A stretch of 64,000 nucleotides of DNA from Micromonospora rifamycinica (GCF_900090265.1 NZ_LT607752.1:6392001-6456000); one strand, 5' to 3'; positions 52,742-62,420 are shown, counted from the stretch's first letter. Translations and numbers: made by a program. Notes: generated from the sequence alone by a model not told the origin.

Positions 52742-55441
52742 GTGACAGCTACGACGCCGCGCCTGCTCCTCGTCGACGGACACTCCCTGGCATACCGGGC
52801 GTTCTTCGCCCTGCCGGTGGAGAACTTCTCCACCACGACCGGGCAGCCGACCAACGCGGTCTACGGCTTCACCTCGATGCTGATCAACGTGCTCCGCGAC
52901 GAGCAGCCCACCCACATCGTGGTCGCCTTCGACGTGTCCCGCCGCTCCTTCCGCACCGAGAAGTACGCGGAGTACAAGGCCGGCCGCAGCGAGACCCCGG
53001 CCGACTTCAAGGGCCAGGTCAGCCTGGTCAAGGAGGTCCTCGACGCGCTGCGCGTCCCGGTCGTCGAGCGGGAGGGCTACGAGGCCGACGACGTCATCGC
53101 CACCCTCGCCTGCCAGGCCCGGGACCAGGGCATGCAGGTGCTGATCAGCACCGGCGACCGGGACGCCTTCCAGCTCGTCGGCGACCAGGTGACGGTGCTC
53201 TACCCGCGCAAGGGCGTCTCCGACCTGGCCCGGATGGACCCGGCGGCGATCGAGGCGAAGTACGGCGTCGGCCCGCAGCGCTACCGCGACCTGGCCGCCC
53301 TGGTCGGGGAGACCAGCGACAACCTGCCCGGCATCCCCGGCGTCGGCCCGAAGACGGCCGCCAAGTGGATCCAGACGTACGGCGGGGTCGAGGGCGTGGT
53401 CGCGCGGGCCGACGAGATCAAGGGCAAGGCCGGCGAGAGCCTGCGTGAGCGGCTCGCCGACGTGATCCGCAACTACGAGATCAACCGCCTGGTCTCCGAC
53501 CTGGAGCTGCCGATCCGCCCCGAGGACGCCCGCTGGCAGGGCTGGGACCGCGAGGCCGTGCACCAGGTCTTCGACACCCTCCAGTTCCGGATCCTGCGGG
53601 ACCGGCTCTACCAGTACCTGGAGGCGGTGGAGCCGGAGGCCGAGGCCGGCTTCGACCTGGCCGGCGAGGTGCTCACCGCGCCCGGCGCGCTGGCCGGGTG
53701 GCTGGCTGCGCACGCCCCGGCCGGCAGCGCGATCGGGCTGGCCGCCAAGCTGGACACCGGCCCCAACCGGCGGCACACCGCCTCGGTGACCGGCCTGGCC
53801 CTGGCCACCGCCGACGGCGCCGCGGCCTGGGTCGACCCGGCCGGTCTGGAGCCCGCCGACGACACCGCGCTGGCCGACTGGCTGGCCGACGCCGGGCGGC
53901 CCAAGGTGCTGCACGACAGCAAGCCGGCGCTGCTGGCGTTCGCCGCGCACGGCTGGGCGCTGGCCGGCATCGCCCGGGACACCCAGATCGCCGCCTACCT
54001 GGCCCGCCCCGACCAGCGTTCCTACGACCTGACCGACCTCGCCCTGCGCTACCTGCACCGCGAGCTGCGGGTCGACGCCCCGGAGACCGGCCAGCTCACC
54101 CTCGACGGGCTGGGCGACGAAGGGGTGGCCGAGCAGAACCTCATGCTCCAGGCGCGGGCCACCCTCGACCTGGCCGACGCGATCGACGCCGAGCTGTCCC
54201 GCGACGGCGAGCAGTCCGCCCGGTTGATGGCCGAGGTGGAGCTGCCGCTGATGCGGGTGCTCGCCAACCTGGAGACCACCGGAATCGCCGCCGACACGGA
54301 CTACCTCTCCGAGCTGGAGGCGCACTTCGCCGCCGAGGTGAAGGCCGCCGCGCAGGGCGCGTACGCGGCGGTCGGCCGGGAGTTCAACCTCGGCTCGCCC
54401 AAGCAGCTGCAGGAGATCCTCTTCACCGAGCTGGGCCTGCCCAAGACCAAGAAGATCAAGACCGGTTACACCACCGACGCCGACGCGCTCCAGTGGCTCC
54501 ACGCGCAGAACCCGCACCCGGTCCTGGGGCACCTGCTGCGCCACCGGGACGTGGCCAAGCTCAAGTCGACGGTCGACGGGCTGCTCAAGTCGGTCTCCGA
54601 CGACGGCCGGATCCACACCACCTTCAACCAGACCGTCGCGGCCACCGGCCGGCTCTCCTCCACCGAGCCCAACCTCCAGAACATCCCGATCCGTACCGAG
54701 GAGGGGCGGCGCATCCGGCGGGCCTTCGTGGTGGGGGAGGGCTACCAGACGCTGCTCACCGCCGACTACAGCCAGATCGAGATGCGGATCATGGCGCACC
54801 TGTCGTTGGACGAGGCGCTGATCGAGGCGTTCAACTCCGGCCACGACTTCCACGCCGCCACCGCGTCGTCGGTCTTCGCGGTCCCCGTCGGCGAGGTCAC
54901 CGCCGACCAGCGCCGCAAGATCAAGGCCATGAACTACGGGCTGGCGTACGGGTTGAGCGCCTTCGGCCTGTCCCAGCAGCTCGGCATCACCGCCGAGGAG
55001 GCCCGGGGGCTGATGGAGAACTACTTCGCCGGGTTCGGCGGGGTGCGCGACTACCTGCACGAGGTGGTGGCGCGGGCCCGTCAGGACGGCTACACCTCCA
55101 CCATCCTGGGCCGCCGCCGCTACCTGCCCGACCTGGTCAGCGACAACCGGCAGCGACGGGAGATGGCCGAGCGGATGGCCCTCAACGCGCCCATCCAGGG
55201 CTCGGCGGCCGACATCATCAAGGTCGCCATGCTGCACGTCGACACCGCGCTGCGCGCTGCCGGGCTGCGGTCGCGGATGCTGCTCCAGGTGCACGACGAG
55301 CTGGTCTTCGAGGTCGCCCCCGGTGAGCGGGAGGCGCTGGAGGCGCTGGTGCGGCAGGAGATGGGCACCGCGTACCCGCTGTCCGTGCCGTTGGAGGTCT
55401 CCGTCGGCGAGGGCCGGGACTGGAACAGCGCCGACCACTAG
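52742..55441 (+). CDS. polA: DNA polymerase I
   Basis: 899 aa, full length. The 5'-nuclease domain (1-310; DGHSLAYRAFFALP, DREAFQL-type DRDAFQL, PGVGPKTAAKWI) is intact. The middle exonuclease-like domain (about 310-490) lacks the DxE and other metal-binding acids of proofreading enzymes, as in mycobacteria. The polymerase domain (about 520-899) has motif A DYSQIEMR, O-helix RRKIKAMNYGLAYG and motif C VHDELVFE. It fills gaps and removes RNA primers in repair and Okazaki maturation. GTG 52742 is supported by TAGAGT 7 nt before it; no ribosome site is present. Confidence 0.97.
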   Translation: MTATTPRLLLVDGHSLAYRAFFALPVENFSTTTGQPTNAVYGFTSMLINVLRDEQPTHIVVAFDVSRRSFRTEKYAEYKAGRSETPADFKGQVSLVKEVLDALRVPVVEREGYEADDVIATLACQARDQGMQVLISTGDRDAFQLVGDQVTVLYPRKGVSDLARMDPAAIEAKYGVGPQRYRDLAALVGETSDNLPGIPGVGPKTAAKWIQTYGGVEGVVARADEIKGKAGESLRERLADVIRNYEINRLVSDLELPIRPEDARWQGWDREAVHQVFDTLQFRILRDRLYQYLEAVEPEAEAGFDLAGEVLTAPGALAGWLAAHAPAGSAIGLAAKLDTGPNRRHTASVTGLALATADGAAAWVDPAGLEPADDTALADWLADAGRPKVLHDSKPALLAFAAHGWALAGIARDTQIAAYLARPDQRSYDLTDLALRYLHRELRVDAPETGQLTLDGLGDEGVAEQNLMLQARATLDLADAIDAELSRDGEQSARLMAEVELPLMRVLANLETTGIAADTDYLSELEAHFAAEVKAAAQGAYAAVGREFNLGSPKQLQEILFTELGLPKTKKIKTGYTTDADALQWLHAQNPHPVLGHLLRHRDVAKLKSTVDGLLKSVSDDGRIHTTFNQTVAATGRLSSTEPNLQNIPIRTEEGRRIRRAFVVGEGYQTLLTADYSQIEMRIMAHLSLDEALIEAFNSGHDFHAATASSVFAVPVGEVTADQRRKIKAMNYGLAYGLSAFGLSQQLGITAEEARGLMENYFAGFGGVRDYLHEVVARARQDGYTSTILGRRRYLPDLVSDNRQRREMAERMALNAPIQGSAADIIKVAMLHVDTALRAAGLRSRMLLQVHDELVFEVAPGEREALEALVRQEMGTAYPLSVPLEVSVGEGRDWNSADH

Positions 55442-55501
55442 CCGGCCGCCCGACCCCGGCCGGAGGTGTTCCGGCCGGGTTCATCGTCACCAGGGGGAGA
55501 G

Positions 55502-56062
55502 ATGACCACACTCGCCGACCGGCCGCACACCGCGCTGCTCGTCGTCGACGTGCAGAACGGCGTGGTGGCCGGGGCGTTCCGCCGGGACGAGGTCGTCGCC
55601 CACGTCGGCGCGCTGGTGGAGCGGGCCCGGCGGGAAGGGGTGCCGGTCGTCTGGGTGCAGCACTGCGACGCCCAGCTCGTCCCGGGTGGCGCCGACTGGC
55701 GGATCGTCCCCGAGCTGACGCCGGGGCAGGACGAGCCGAGGGTCGAGAAGCGTTACGGCGACTCCTTCGAGGACACCACGCTGGAGTCGGTGCTGGCCGG
55801 GCTGCGGGTCGGCCGGCTCGTCCTGGCCGGTGCGCAGACCGACGTGTGCGTCCGGTCGACCCTGCACGGCGCGTTCGTCCGGGGCTACGACACCATTCTG
55901 GTCAGCGACGCCCACACCACGGAGGACATGACGGCCTGGGGTGCCCCGCCGCCGGAGCAGGTCGTCGCGCACACCAACCTCTACTGGTCCCACCAGTCGG
56001 CCCCGGGGCGTACGGCCGGCACCGTCGAGACCCGGGACGTCGACTTCACCGCCACCGCCTGA
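55502..56062 (+). CDS. Cysteine hydrolase of the isochorismatase family
   Basis: 186 aa. Catalytic triad cues: Asp16 (LLVVDVQN), Lys (EKRYGDSF) and Cys116 (AGAQTDVCVRST). Members hydrolyse amide or enol-ether bonds (nicotinamidase, isochorismatase, ureidoacrylate). The substrate is not known. ATG 55502 has GGGGGAGAG upstream. The gap to polA is 60 nt, so partial co-transcription is possible. It is convergent with the DUF3140 gene. Confidence 0.9.
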   Translation: MTTLADRPHTALLVVDVQNGVVAGAFRRDEVVAHVGALVERARREGVPVVWVQHCDAQLVPGGADWRIVPELTPGQDEPRVEKRYGDSFEDTTLESVLAGLRVGRLVLAGAQTDVCVRSTLHGAFVRGYDTILVSDAHTTEDMTAWGAPPPEQVVAHTNLYWSHQSAPGRTAGTVETRDVDFTATA

Positions 56063-56121
56063 CCCCGGTGCCCGGCCGCCCGGTCCACACCTCGGGTTCG
56101 TGCCGGGTGGGGGCGGGCCGG

Positions 56122-56469
56122 TCAGCGCAGCGGGTCGTGGCCCCAGTTCATCAGCGACCAGCGCCACTTCGTCTCCCGGACGTCACCGCCGGGCCGCTGC
56201 GCCAGGTGCCGGTGCACGTACCCGATCACCTTGCGCATGTGCCGGTAGTCGGCGGCGGAGAGTTCGGTCCGCTTGCGGCGCAGCAGGTCGACGATCCGCC
56301 GACCGGACGCGTGCCCGACCGACTCGCCACCCCCGGCGCGTCCGCCGCTGTGCCAGCCCACCCGCTTGGACTCCTCGGTCTGCAACCAGGCGGACAGCTC
56401 GCCGGGTCTCATGTTCACCGCCTCGGTGAACTCCCGGTAGGTCTGCTGCGGATCGTCGGTCCGGCTCAC
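56122..56469 (-). CDS. DUF3140 domain-containing protein
   Basis: 115 aa. YREFTEAVNMRPGELSAWL, then ESKRVGW, then GHASGRRIVDLLRRKRTELSA, and YVHRHLAQRP are the DUF3140 signature of small actinobacterial and cyanobacterial proteins of unknown role, proposed to bind DNA from their basic, helical make-up (inference). GTG 56469 has GGGGTGG upstream; earlier in-frame starts lack family text. It lies 133 nt downstream of the methyltransferase on the same strand. Confidence 0.88.
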   Translation of the reverse strand: MSRTDDPQQTYREFTEAVNMRPGELSAWLQTEESKRVGWHSGGRAGGGESVGHASGRRIVDLLRRKRTELSAADYRHMRKVIGYVHRHLAQRPGGDVRETKWRWSLMNWGHDPLR

Positions 56470-56602
56470 GGCGCACCACCCCCGGCACGCCCCGGGCCCT
56501 CGGGACGGACGCGGAACCTCTGCACGGCCATGGCGGCCGGGTACCCGGCGGCGGTGCACCGAAACGACCGGCCCGGAGCCGGGATTCGTCGGGACCGCCC
56601 GG

Positions 56603-57430
56603 TCAGGCGGTGGCCGGCTTCTCGGCGACGAAGATCGCGGTGCCGGGGAAGAGCCGCCCACGCAGCGGGCTCCACTGCCCCCAGGTCTCCCGGTGCCCCG
56701 CCGGCCACTCCGGCTCCACCAGGTCGAGCAGGCGGAAACCCGCGCCCACCAGCTCGCGGATCCGGTCGCCGAGGGTCCGGTGCTGCTCCACGTAGCTGGC
56801 CACCCCCCGGTCGTCCTGCTCCACGTAGGGCGAGCGGTCGAAGTAGGAGTGCACGGCGGTCAGCCCGCCCTCGCCCGGGTCGTCGAGGAAGACCCAGCGC
56901 ATCGGGTGGGTGACCGAGAAGACCCACCGCCCGCCGGGGCGCAGCACCCGGTGCACCTCGGCCATCAGCGCGGCCGAGTCGTCGACGAACGGGATCGCCC
57001 CGAAGGCGGTGCAGGCGATGTCGAACGACGCCCCGGCGAAGGGCAGGGCCAGGGCGTCGGCCTGCACCAGCGGAACGGGCACCCCGCTGGCGCGGGCGGC
57101 GCGGGCGGCGTGCCGCAGCATGCCGGCGGAGAGGTCGAAGGCGACCGGGTGCGCGCCCTGGGTGGCCAGCCAGCGGGCGCAGGCCGCGGCCCCGCAGCCG
57201 ACCTCCAGGACCCGTCGTCCGGCCAGCTCGCCGAGCAGCCGCACGTCGGCCTCGCGCAACCCCTCGGGGCACCAGCGGAAGTCCACCTCGCCCAGGAACG
57301 CGCCGTGCTCGGCCTGGTAGTCGTCGGCGTCGTGGTCCCACCAGCCACGGTTGGCCCGTCGGGTCTCCGTGGCGCCCACCCGGCGGCGGAGCACCCGCTC
57401 GTCGTCGCTCACCTGCTCGTTGTCGTGCAC
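56603..57430 (-). CDS. Class I SAM-dependent methyltransferase
   Basis: 275 aa. The Methyltransf_11/25 fold: motif I RVLEVGCGAAACARWLA (about 72-88), the post-I acid in HPVAFDLS, motif II region DIACTAFGAIPFVDD, then LRPGGRWVFSVTHPM. The N-terminal NRGWWDHDADDYQAEHGAFL is common in actinomycete small-molecule methyltransferases. The acceptor is unknown. The start is GTG 57430, with TAGCGT 6 nt upstream (leaderless type). Divergent from rpsA. Confidence 0.88.
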   Translation of the reverse strand: MHDNEQVSDDERVLRRRVGATETRRANRGWWDHDADDYQAEHGAFLGEVDFRWCPEGLREADVRLLGELAGRRVLEVGCGAAACARWLATQGAHPVAFDLSAGMLRHAARAARASGVPVPLVQADALALPFAGASFDIACTAFGAIPFVDDSAALMAEVHRVLRPGGRWVFSVTHPMRWVFLDDPGEGGLTAVHSYFDRSPYVEQDDRGVASYVEQHRTLGDRIRELVGAGFRLLDLVEPEWPAGHRETWGQWSPLRGRLFPGTAIFVAEKPATA

Positions 57431-57816
57431 CCGCTCACGCTAGGCCCTGGGTGGGTGCCACCTGACGGACCCCGGTGCGCGCGGCGTGCCGGACGGCCGT
57501 ACGCTGTCGGTCCCGTGAGGTGGAGGTGACGGATGAGACAGCGGAGGTGTCTTCCGACCGAAATCTCCGCTTTCGCAGCTGACGAGGTCGCGAGGACCCG
57601 GGAGGGCTTGCACGCTGTGGTAATGCAGCGGGTAGGCTAGACGATGCGCTCGTGGATCGTGTACCTCGGCAGGGAGCAGGTGCGCGGTCGTCGGAGCACC
57701 AATGGTCTTCTCTTGGCGATCGTTCGGTGTGCCCGGTGGCGGATCCGCTGGCGCGAACGGGTCACTGCGACACCACGCCTGCTGTGACAACCCATCCGAC
57801 CGGAGCAACCGCCCAC
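57431..57816. other. Regulatory gap between the methyltransferase and rpsA
   Basis: Holds the methyltransferase -10 (TAGCGT, minus strand, 57437-57442), the rpsA promoter candidate (57608-57638) and a roughly 170-nt rpsA leader. No other gene is supported. Confidence 0.6.
57608..57638 (+). promoter_or_regulatory. Putative rpsA promoter with long leader
   Basis: TTGCAC (57608-57613), 19-nt spacer, TAGGCT (57633-57638), about 170 nt before ATG 57817. The leader has only a poor ribosome site, as is normal for S1 mRNAs, which are autoregulated in other bacteria. Confidence 0.45.
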
Positions 57817-59313
57817 ATGACGAGCAGCATCGAGGCCCCCTCGAGCGCCACCCGGGTCACCCACGACGATCTCGGTTCCGAGGAGGCTTTCCTCGCCGCG
57901 ATCGACGAGACCATCAAGTACTTCAATGACGGCGACATTGTCGAAGGCACCGTCGTCAAGGTCGATCGGGACGAGGTCCTGCTCGACATCGGCTACAAGA
58001 CCGAGGGCGTCATTCCCTCGCGGGAGTTGTCGATCAAGCACGACGTGGACCCCGCCGAGGTCGTCTCGGTCGGTGACCACATCGAGGCCCTGGTCCTCCA
58101 GAAGGAGGACAAGGAGGGTCGTCTGATCCTCTCCAAGAAGCGGGCGCAGTACGAGCGGGCCTGGGGCACGATCGAGAAGATCAAGGACGAGGACGGCGTC
58201 GTCCGCGGTTCGGTCATCGAGGTGGTCAAGGGTGGCCTCATCCTCGACATCGGGCTGCGCGGCTTCCTGCCCGCCTCCCTGGTCGAGATGCGGCGGGTGC
58301 GTGACCTGCAGCCGTACGTCGGCCGCGAGCTGGAAGCCAAGATCATCGAGCTGGACAAGAACCGCAACAACGTGGTCCTGTCCCGCCGGGCCTGGCTGGA
58401 GCAGACGCAGTCCGAGGTTCGCACCGAGTTCCTCAACAAGCTCCAGAAGGGGCAGGTCCGCAAGGGCGTCGTCTCGTCGATCGTCAACTTCGGCGCGTTC
58501 GTCGACCTGGGCGGCGTGGACGGCCTGGTGCACGTCTCCGAGCTGTCCTGGAAGCACATCGACCACCCGTCCGAGGTCGTCGAGGTCGGCCAGGAGGTCG
58601 AGGTCGAGGTCCTGGACGTCGACCTGGACCGGGAGCGGGTCTCGCTGTCGCTGAAGGCGACCCAGGAGGACCCGTGGCGGCAGTTCGCCCGCACCCACGC
58701 GATCCAGCAGATCGTGCCGGGTAAGGTCACCAAGCTGGTCCCGTTCGGTGCGTTCGTCCGGGTGGACGACGGCATCGAGGGCCTGGTCCACATCTCCGAG
58801 CTGGCCGAGCGTCACGTGGAGATCCCGGAGCAGGTCGTCCAGGTGGGCTCCGAGGTGATGGTCAAGGTCATCGACATCGACCTGGAGCGTCGCCGGATCT
58901 CGCTGTCGCTCAAGCAGGCCAACGAGGGCTTCGTCGAGGGCGAGGAGCACTTCGACCCGACCCTCTACGGCATGGCCGCGACGTACGACACCGAGGGCAA
59001 CTACATCTACCCGGAGGGCTTCGACCCGGAGACGGGCGAGTGGCTCGAGGGGTACGACAAGCAGCGCGAGACCTGGGAGAACCAGTACGCCGAGGCGCGT
59101 CAGCGCTGGGAGGCCCACACCAAGCAGGTGCAGACCTCCCGGGCCGCCGACGCCGAGGCCGCCGCCAACCCGGCGCCTCCGGTCGCCACCGGTGGCACCA
59201 CCACCTCGACCAGCTCGTCGGCCCCGAGCCGGCAGGCCGAGGAGCCGGCCGGCACGCTGGCCACCGACGAGGCGCTCGCCGCCCTGCGGGAGAAGCTCGC
59301 CGGCGGCAAGTGA
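57817..59313 (+). CDS. rpsA: 30S ribosomal protein S1
   Basis: 498 aa, four S1/OB domains (about 33-105, 124-190, 205-275, 292-362). Each has the GxVxxxxxxGxFVDxGxxxGLVHxSELS pattern or its variants (KGVVSSIVNFGAFVDLGG; GKVTKLVPFGAFVRVDDG). The C-terminal tail is Ala/Ser/Thr-rich and disordered, as in actinobacteria. S1 binds mRNA to the 30S subunit for initiation on structured or leadered messages. ATG 57817 starts the conserved TSSIEAPSSAT text. A very strong terminator follows. Confidence 0.97.
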   Translation: MTSSIEAPSSATRVTHDDLGSEEAFLAAIDETIKYFNDGDIVEGTVVKVDRDEVLLDIGYKTEGVIPSRELSIKHDVDPAEVVSVGDHIEALVLQKEDKEGRLILSKKRAQYERAWGTIEKIKDEDGVVRGSVIEVVKGGLILDIGLRGFLPASLVEMRRVRDLQPYVGRELEAKIIELDKNRNNVVLSRRAWLEQTQSEVRTEFLNKLQKGQVRKGVVSSIVNFGAFVDLGGVDGLVHVSELSWKHIDHPSEVVEVGQEVEVEVLDVDLDRERVSLSLKATQEDPWRQFARTHAIQQIVPGKVTKLVPFGAFVRVDDGIEGLVHISELAERHVEIPEQVVQVGSEVMVKVIDIDLERRRISLSLKQANEGFVEGEEHFDPTLYGMAATYDTEGNYIYPEGFDPETGEWLEGYDKQRETWENQYAEARQRWEAHTKQVQTSRAADAEAAANPAPPVATGGTTTSTSSSAPSRQAEEPAGTLATDEALAALREKLAGGK

Positions 59314-59639
59314 TCCGTAAGCTGCCTCCCACCCGGTACGACGTCTGACGTCACCCCCGGTCCGGGTCGCCGCTGACACAGAAGCCCCGTCCCCGATCCG
59401 CCACGCGGATCGGGGACGGGGCTCTGTGCCGTTCCCGGCCGCCGCCGCTCCCGTCCCGCGACGGGACGGGACGGGACGATCGACTCAGGGGTGGCGATGT
59501 TGCGGTCCAGGTGACATCGGATACCGCTACCTCGCCGACTGTGCGGGACGCCCCGGGCGCGCCGGGCTGGGTGAGGCGGTCCGACTCGGTGTGGTGGGTC
59601 GGTGTGGTGTGGCGGACGCCGATCCGGTTGACTGGGTCG
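59314..59639. other. Gap between rpsA and coaE
   Basis: Contains the rpsA terminator and a GGGAC-repeat stretch (59457-59480). No gene is supported. The in-frame open stretch upstream of coaE (from 59511) is not coding-like and is probably untranslated. Confidence 0.5.
59383..59423 (+). terminator. Strong terminator after rpsA
   Basis: A perfect 18-bp stem (AGCCCCGTCCCCGATCCG at 59383-59400 with its complement at 59406-59423), 5-nt loop. Confidence 0.85.
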
Positions 59640-60857
59640 GTGTTGAGGGTGGGACTGACCGGGGGCATCGGGTCCGGTAAGAGCGCGGTGGCGGCGCGAC
59701 TGGCCGCGCTGGGCGCGGTGATCGTCGACTCCGACCGGATCGCCCGCGAGGTGGTCGCGCCGGGGAGCGACGGGCTGGCGGCCGTCGTCGCCGCCTTCTC
59801 CGACCGGGTGCTGGCCGCCGACGGGACGCTGGACCGGGCCGCGTTGGGCGCGCTGGTCTTCGCCGACGGGGCCGCCCGTCACCGGTTGGAGGAGATCACC
59901 CATCCCCGGGTCCGGGCCCGGTCGGCGGAACTCTTCGCCGCGGCGCCCCCGGACGCGGTGGTGGTCAACGACGTACCGCTGCTGGTGGAGGTGGGGCTCG
60001 CGCCGACGTACCACCTGGTGGTGGTGGTGCGGACGGCGGTGGCCACCCGGCTGCAGCGGTTGGCGCGGGACCGGGGGATGTCCCGGGCGGAGGCCGAGCG
60101 GCGGATCGCCGCCCAGGCCGACGACGCCCGCCGCGCCGCCGCCGCCGACGTGCTGCTCGACAACGACGGCGGCCTCGACGACCTGCACGCCGCGGTGGAC
60201 GCCCTGTGGCGGGACCGGCTGCTGCCCTACGAGCGCAACGTGCGGGAGCACCGGGTGGCCGGGGAACCGGTGGTGGTACGGCCCGAGCCGGATCCGACCT
60301 GGCCGCAGCAGTACGCCCGGCTCGCCGCCCGGATCCGGCACGCGCTGGCCCCGGCCGACCTGCGTCTCGACCACGTCGGCTCGACCGCCGTCCCCGGACT
60401 GGCCGGCCGGGACGTCGTCGACGTGCAGGTGACCGTGCCGTCGCTGGCAGAGGCGGACGGCCCGCTGGCCCAGCGGCTCGCCGACGCCGGCTTCCCGAGG
60501 CTGCCCGGCCGGTGGTGGGACTGCCCCCGGACGGCGGTCGGCAGGGGCCGGGCCGGCGACGAGGGCGGGACGGGTGACGACGGCTGGGAGAAGCGGTGGC
60601 ACGGCAGCGCCGATCCGGGCCGCGCGGTCCAGGTGCATCTGCGAGTGGCCGGCTCGCCCGGCTGGCGGCACGCCCTGCTGATGCGTGACCACCTGCGCGC
60701 CGATCCCGACCGGCGGGCCGCCTACCTGCTGGTGAAGCGGGAGTTGGCGGCCTCGGCACCGGCCGGCGTCGAGGCCGACACCGCCGCCGACCCGTGGTTC
60801 GACGAGGAGTACCTGCGCGCCGAGGCGTGGGCCGCGCAGACCGGCTGGCGCCCCTGA
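59640..60857 (+). CDS. coaE: Dephospho-CoA kinase fused to a GrpB/UPF0157 domain
   Basis: 405 aa. CoaE domain (1-200): P-loop GGIGSGKS (8-15), then LGAVIVDSDRIAREVV, EITHPRVRAR and VNDVPLLVEVGL. It phosphorylates dephospho-CoA, the last step of CoA synthesis. The C-terminal GrpB/UPF0157 domain (about 215-395; LDHVGSTAVPGLAGRDVVDV, RHALLMRDHLRADP) is a nucleotidyltransferase-like fold of unknown role. The same fusion occurs in mycobacteria (Rv1631). GTG 59640 gives the usual M-L-R-V-G-L-T start; GTG 59649 is possible. No clear ribosome site. Confidence 0.94.
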   Translation: MLRVGLTGGIGSGKSAVAARLAALGAVIVDSDRIAREVVAPGSDGLAAVVAAFSDRVLAADGTLDRAALGALVFADGAARHRLEEITHPRVRARSAELFAAAPPDAVVVNDVPLLVEVGLAPTYHLVVVVRTAVATRLQRLARDRGMSRAEAERRIAAQADDARRAAAADVLLDNDGGLDDLHAAVDALWRDRLLPYERNVREHRVAGEPVVVRPEPDPTWPQQYARLAARIRHALAPADLRLDHVGSTAVPGLAGRDVVDVQVTVPSLAEADGPLAQRLADAGFPRLPGRWWDCPRTAVGRGRAGDEGGTGDDGWEKRWHGSADPGRAVQVHLRVAGSPGWRHALLMRDHLRADPDRRAAYLLVKRELAASAPAGVEADTAADPWFDEEYLRAEAWAAQTGWRP

Positions 60858-60923
60858 CGGGTCCGGGTCCACCCACCGACCCGTCACGCGTCGACCGTGC
60901 CGGTGTCCGGGCCGACCGGGCGT

Positions 60924-62420
60924 TCAGCCGGCCCGGACCGGCCCGCCGGCCTTCCCCGGCGGGGACGCGGCCCGGGGTGGCTTCGGGCCGGCTGGCTTCG
61001 GGGCGGGCGGGGTGACTCCGGCCGGCAGTGGTCCGGGTGTCAGGTCCAGCTGCGCCCACGCCCCACCGGCGGTGCGCAGTTCCAGCCGTCGGGGGAATCC
61101 GGACCGGTCCAGCCAGTACCGCAGGCACTGGCCCCGGTGGCGTACCTCGAACACGTCCACGGGCCGGTCGGCCCGCCGGTCGCCCCGGATGCGTACCGTC
61201 GCGTCGGCCGGTGGGGGCGGCCCGCCGGCCCGGAGCGCGGTGTCGACCAGCATGTCCAGTTCGTCGGCCGGTCGTCCGGCGAGCCGCCAGCCGACGTCGG
61301 GCGGGGGCGGCAGCGGCGGTCCGGGGGCCGCGGTGCCCGGTTCCACCGGTACGTCCGCACGGGCGAAGCCGGCCCGGTCCCGGCGGAGCAGCGTACGGCG
61401 GCCGAGCGTGTCCAGCTCGGCCACCGACAGGTAGGCGACCCCGGCGGACCAGCTCAGCCAACCGGTGCCCCGCAGGTTGGCGGTGCCGCCGAGCGGTGCC
61501 GCGACGGTGACGGCGGCCCCGGGTCCGGTACGTAACCGGGTGGCCAGCCGGCCCAGCCGGGCGGCCTCCTCGTCGGTGGGCGCCCGGGGCAGCCCGGACC
61601 GGCCACCGAGCGCGTCGACCGGCCACAGCGCCGGCCGGTCGGCGTGGTCCAGCTCCACGGTGATCGGAAGGCCGTCGGCCAGCCGTCCCGCCCAGCGACG
61701 CAGCCGGGCGTCCCGGTCCACCCACCAGCGGGGGTCCGCCCCGCCGGCCGTCGGCTGCCCGGGGGACGCGCCGGCCGGACCGGTCGGCGTGCCGTCGGTC
61801 CGGCCGGTGGGCGGCCAGGCCGCCTGGAGGACGTCCACCTGTTCGCCACCGACGGTGTCCCGGCCGAGCCAGCGTCCACCCCCGGCCCGCAGTGGTTCCA
61901 CGGCCCCGGTCCGGTCGGCGGCGAGCCCGAACAGGACGGCGAGCGCCCCGGCCAGGCCCCGGCCGGCCGGCAGGCTCCGGAGCCGCCACCGGTCCCCGGG
62001 CGGGACCAGCGGCGGCCGGGCCGGGGCGACGATCACCGTGGGGTCGGGGCGGTGCACCACCGCGGTCGGGGTGGCCTGCACCAGACCCCGGTCCCGGCCC
62101 GCCCCCGGACCACCGACGCCGAGGTAGGCCAACGGACGGGACCAGTCGACCCAGCCGATCAGGTCGGTACGGCCGGCGCCGGTGCCGAGGACCACCCGCA
62201 CCCCGGCCCGGACGTCCCGGTAGGTGGCGACCCGGGCGGCGGCCAGCCGTTCGGCCTCGTCGCCGGTCAGCGCGCGGGCCGCCTCCGTCGGGGCGGGCGT
62301 CCAGCTGAGCAGGCCGGCCACCAGGGCGACGGCGGAGGAGACGGCGACCACCCCCAGCGCGACCAGGGTGACCCGCCGCCGCCCGGGGGCGCTGTCGTCG
62401 ACGCTCGCCACCGGGGGCAC
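60924..62420 (-). CDS. Membrane-anchored protein with two tandem similar domains, function unknown
   Basis: 498 aa. One N-terminal TM (about 16-38) puts most of the protein outside the membrane. Two roughly 210-aa halves look alike: LIGWVDWSRPLAYLGVG versus GTGWLSWSAGVAYLSVA; WRLRSLPAGRGLAGALAVLF versus WRLAGRPADELDMLVDTAL; VDVLQA...WWVDRDARLRRW versus VDVFEV...YWLDRSGFPRRL. That order recalls LppX/LprG-like lipid-binding lipoproteins, but no lipobox is present and the family is uncertain. The C-terminal tail is Pro/Lys-rich. GTG 62420 has GGAG 4 nt upstream; GTG 62537 would add a Pro-rich leader. Confidence 0.62.
   Translation of the reverse strand: MPPVASVDDSAPGRRRVTLVALGVVAVSSAVALVAGLLSWTPAPTEAARALTGDEAERLAAARVATYRDVRAGVRVVLGTGAGRTDLIGWVDWSRPLAYLGVGGPGAGRDRGLVQATPTAVVHRPDPTVIVAPARPPLVPPGDRWRLRSLPAGRGLAGALAVLFGLAADRTGAVEPLRAGGGRWLGRDTVGGEQVDVLQAAWPPTGRTDGTPTGPAGASPGQPTAGGADPRWWVDRDARLRRWAGRLADGLPITVELDHADRPALWPVDALGGRSGLPRAPTDEEAARLGRLATRLRTGPGAAVTVAAPLGGTANLRGTGWLSWSAGVAYLSVAELDTLGRRTLLRRDRAGFARADVPVEPGTAAPGPPLPPPPDVGWRLAGRPADELDMLVDTALRAGGPPPPADATVRIRGDRRADRPVDVFEVRHRGQCLRYWLDRSGFPRRLELRTAGGAWAQLDLTPGPLPAGVTPPAPKPAGPKPPRAASPPGKAGGPVRAG

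Noticed and set aside
51662..55438. Long minus-strand open frame opposite livF and polA
   Set aside because: Both plus-strand genes are certain, and the antisense product has no domain.
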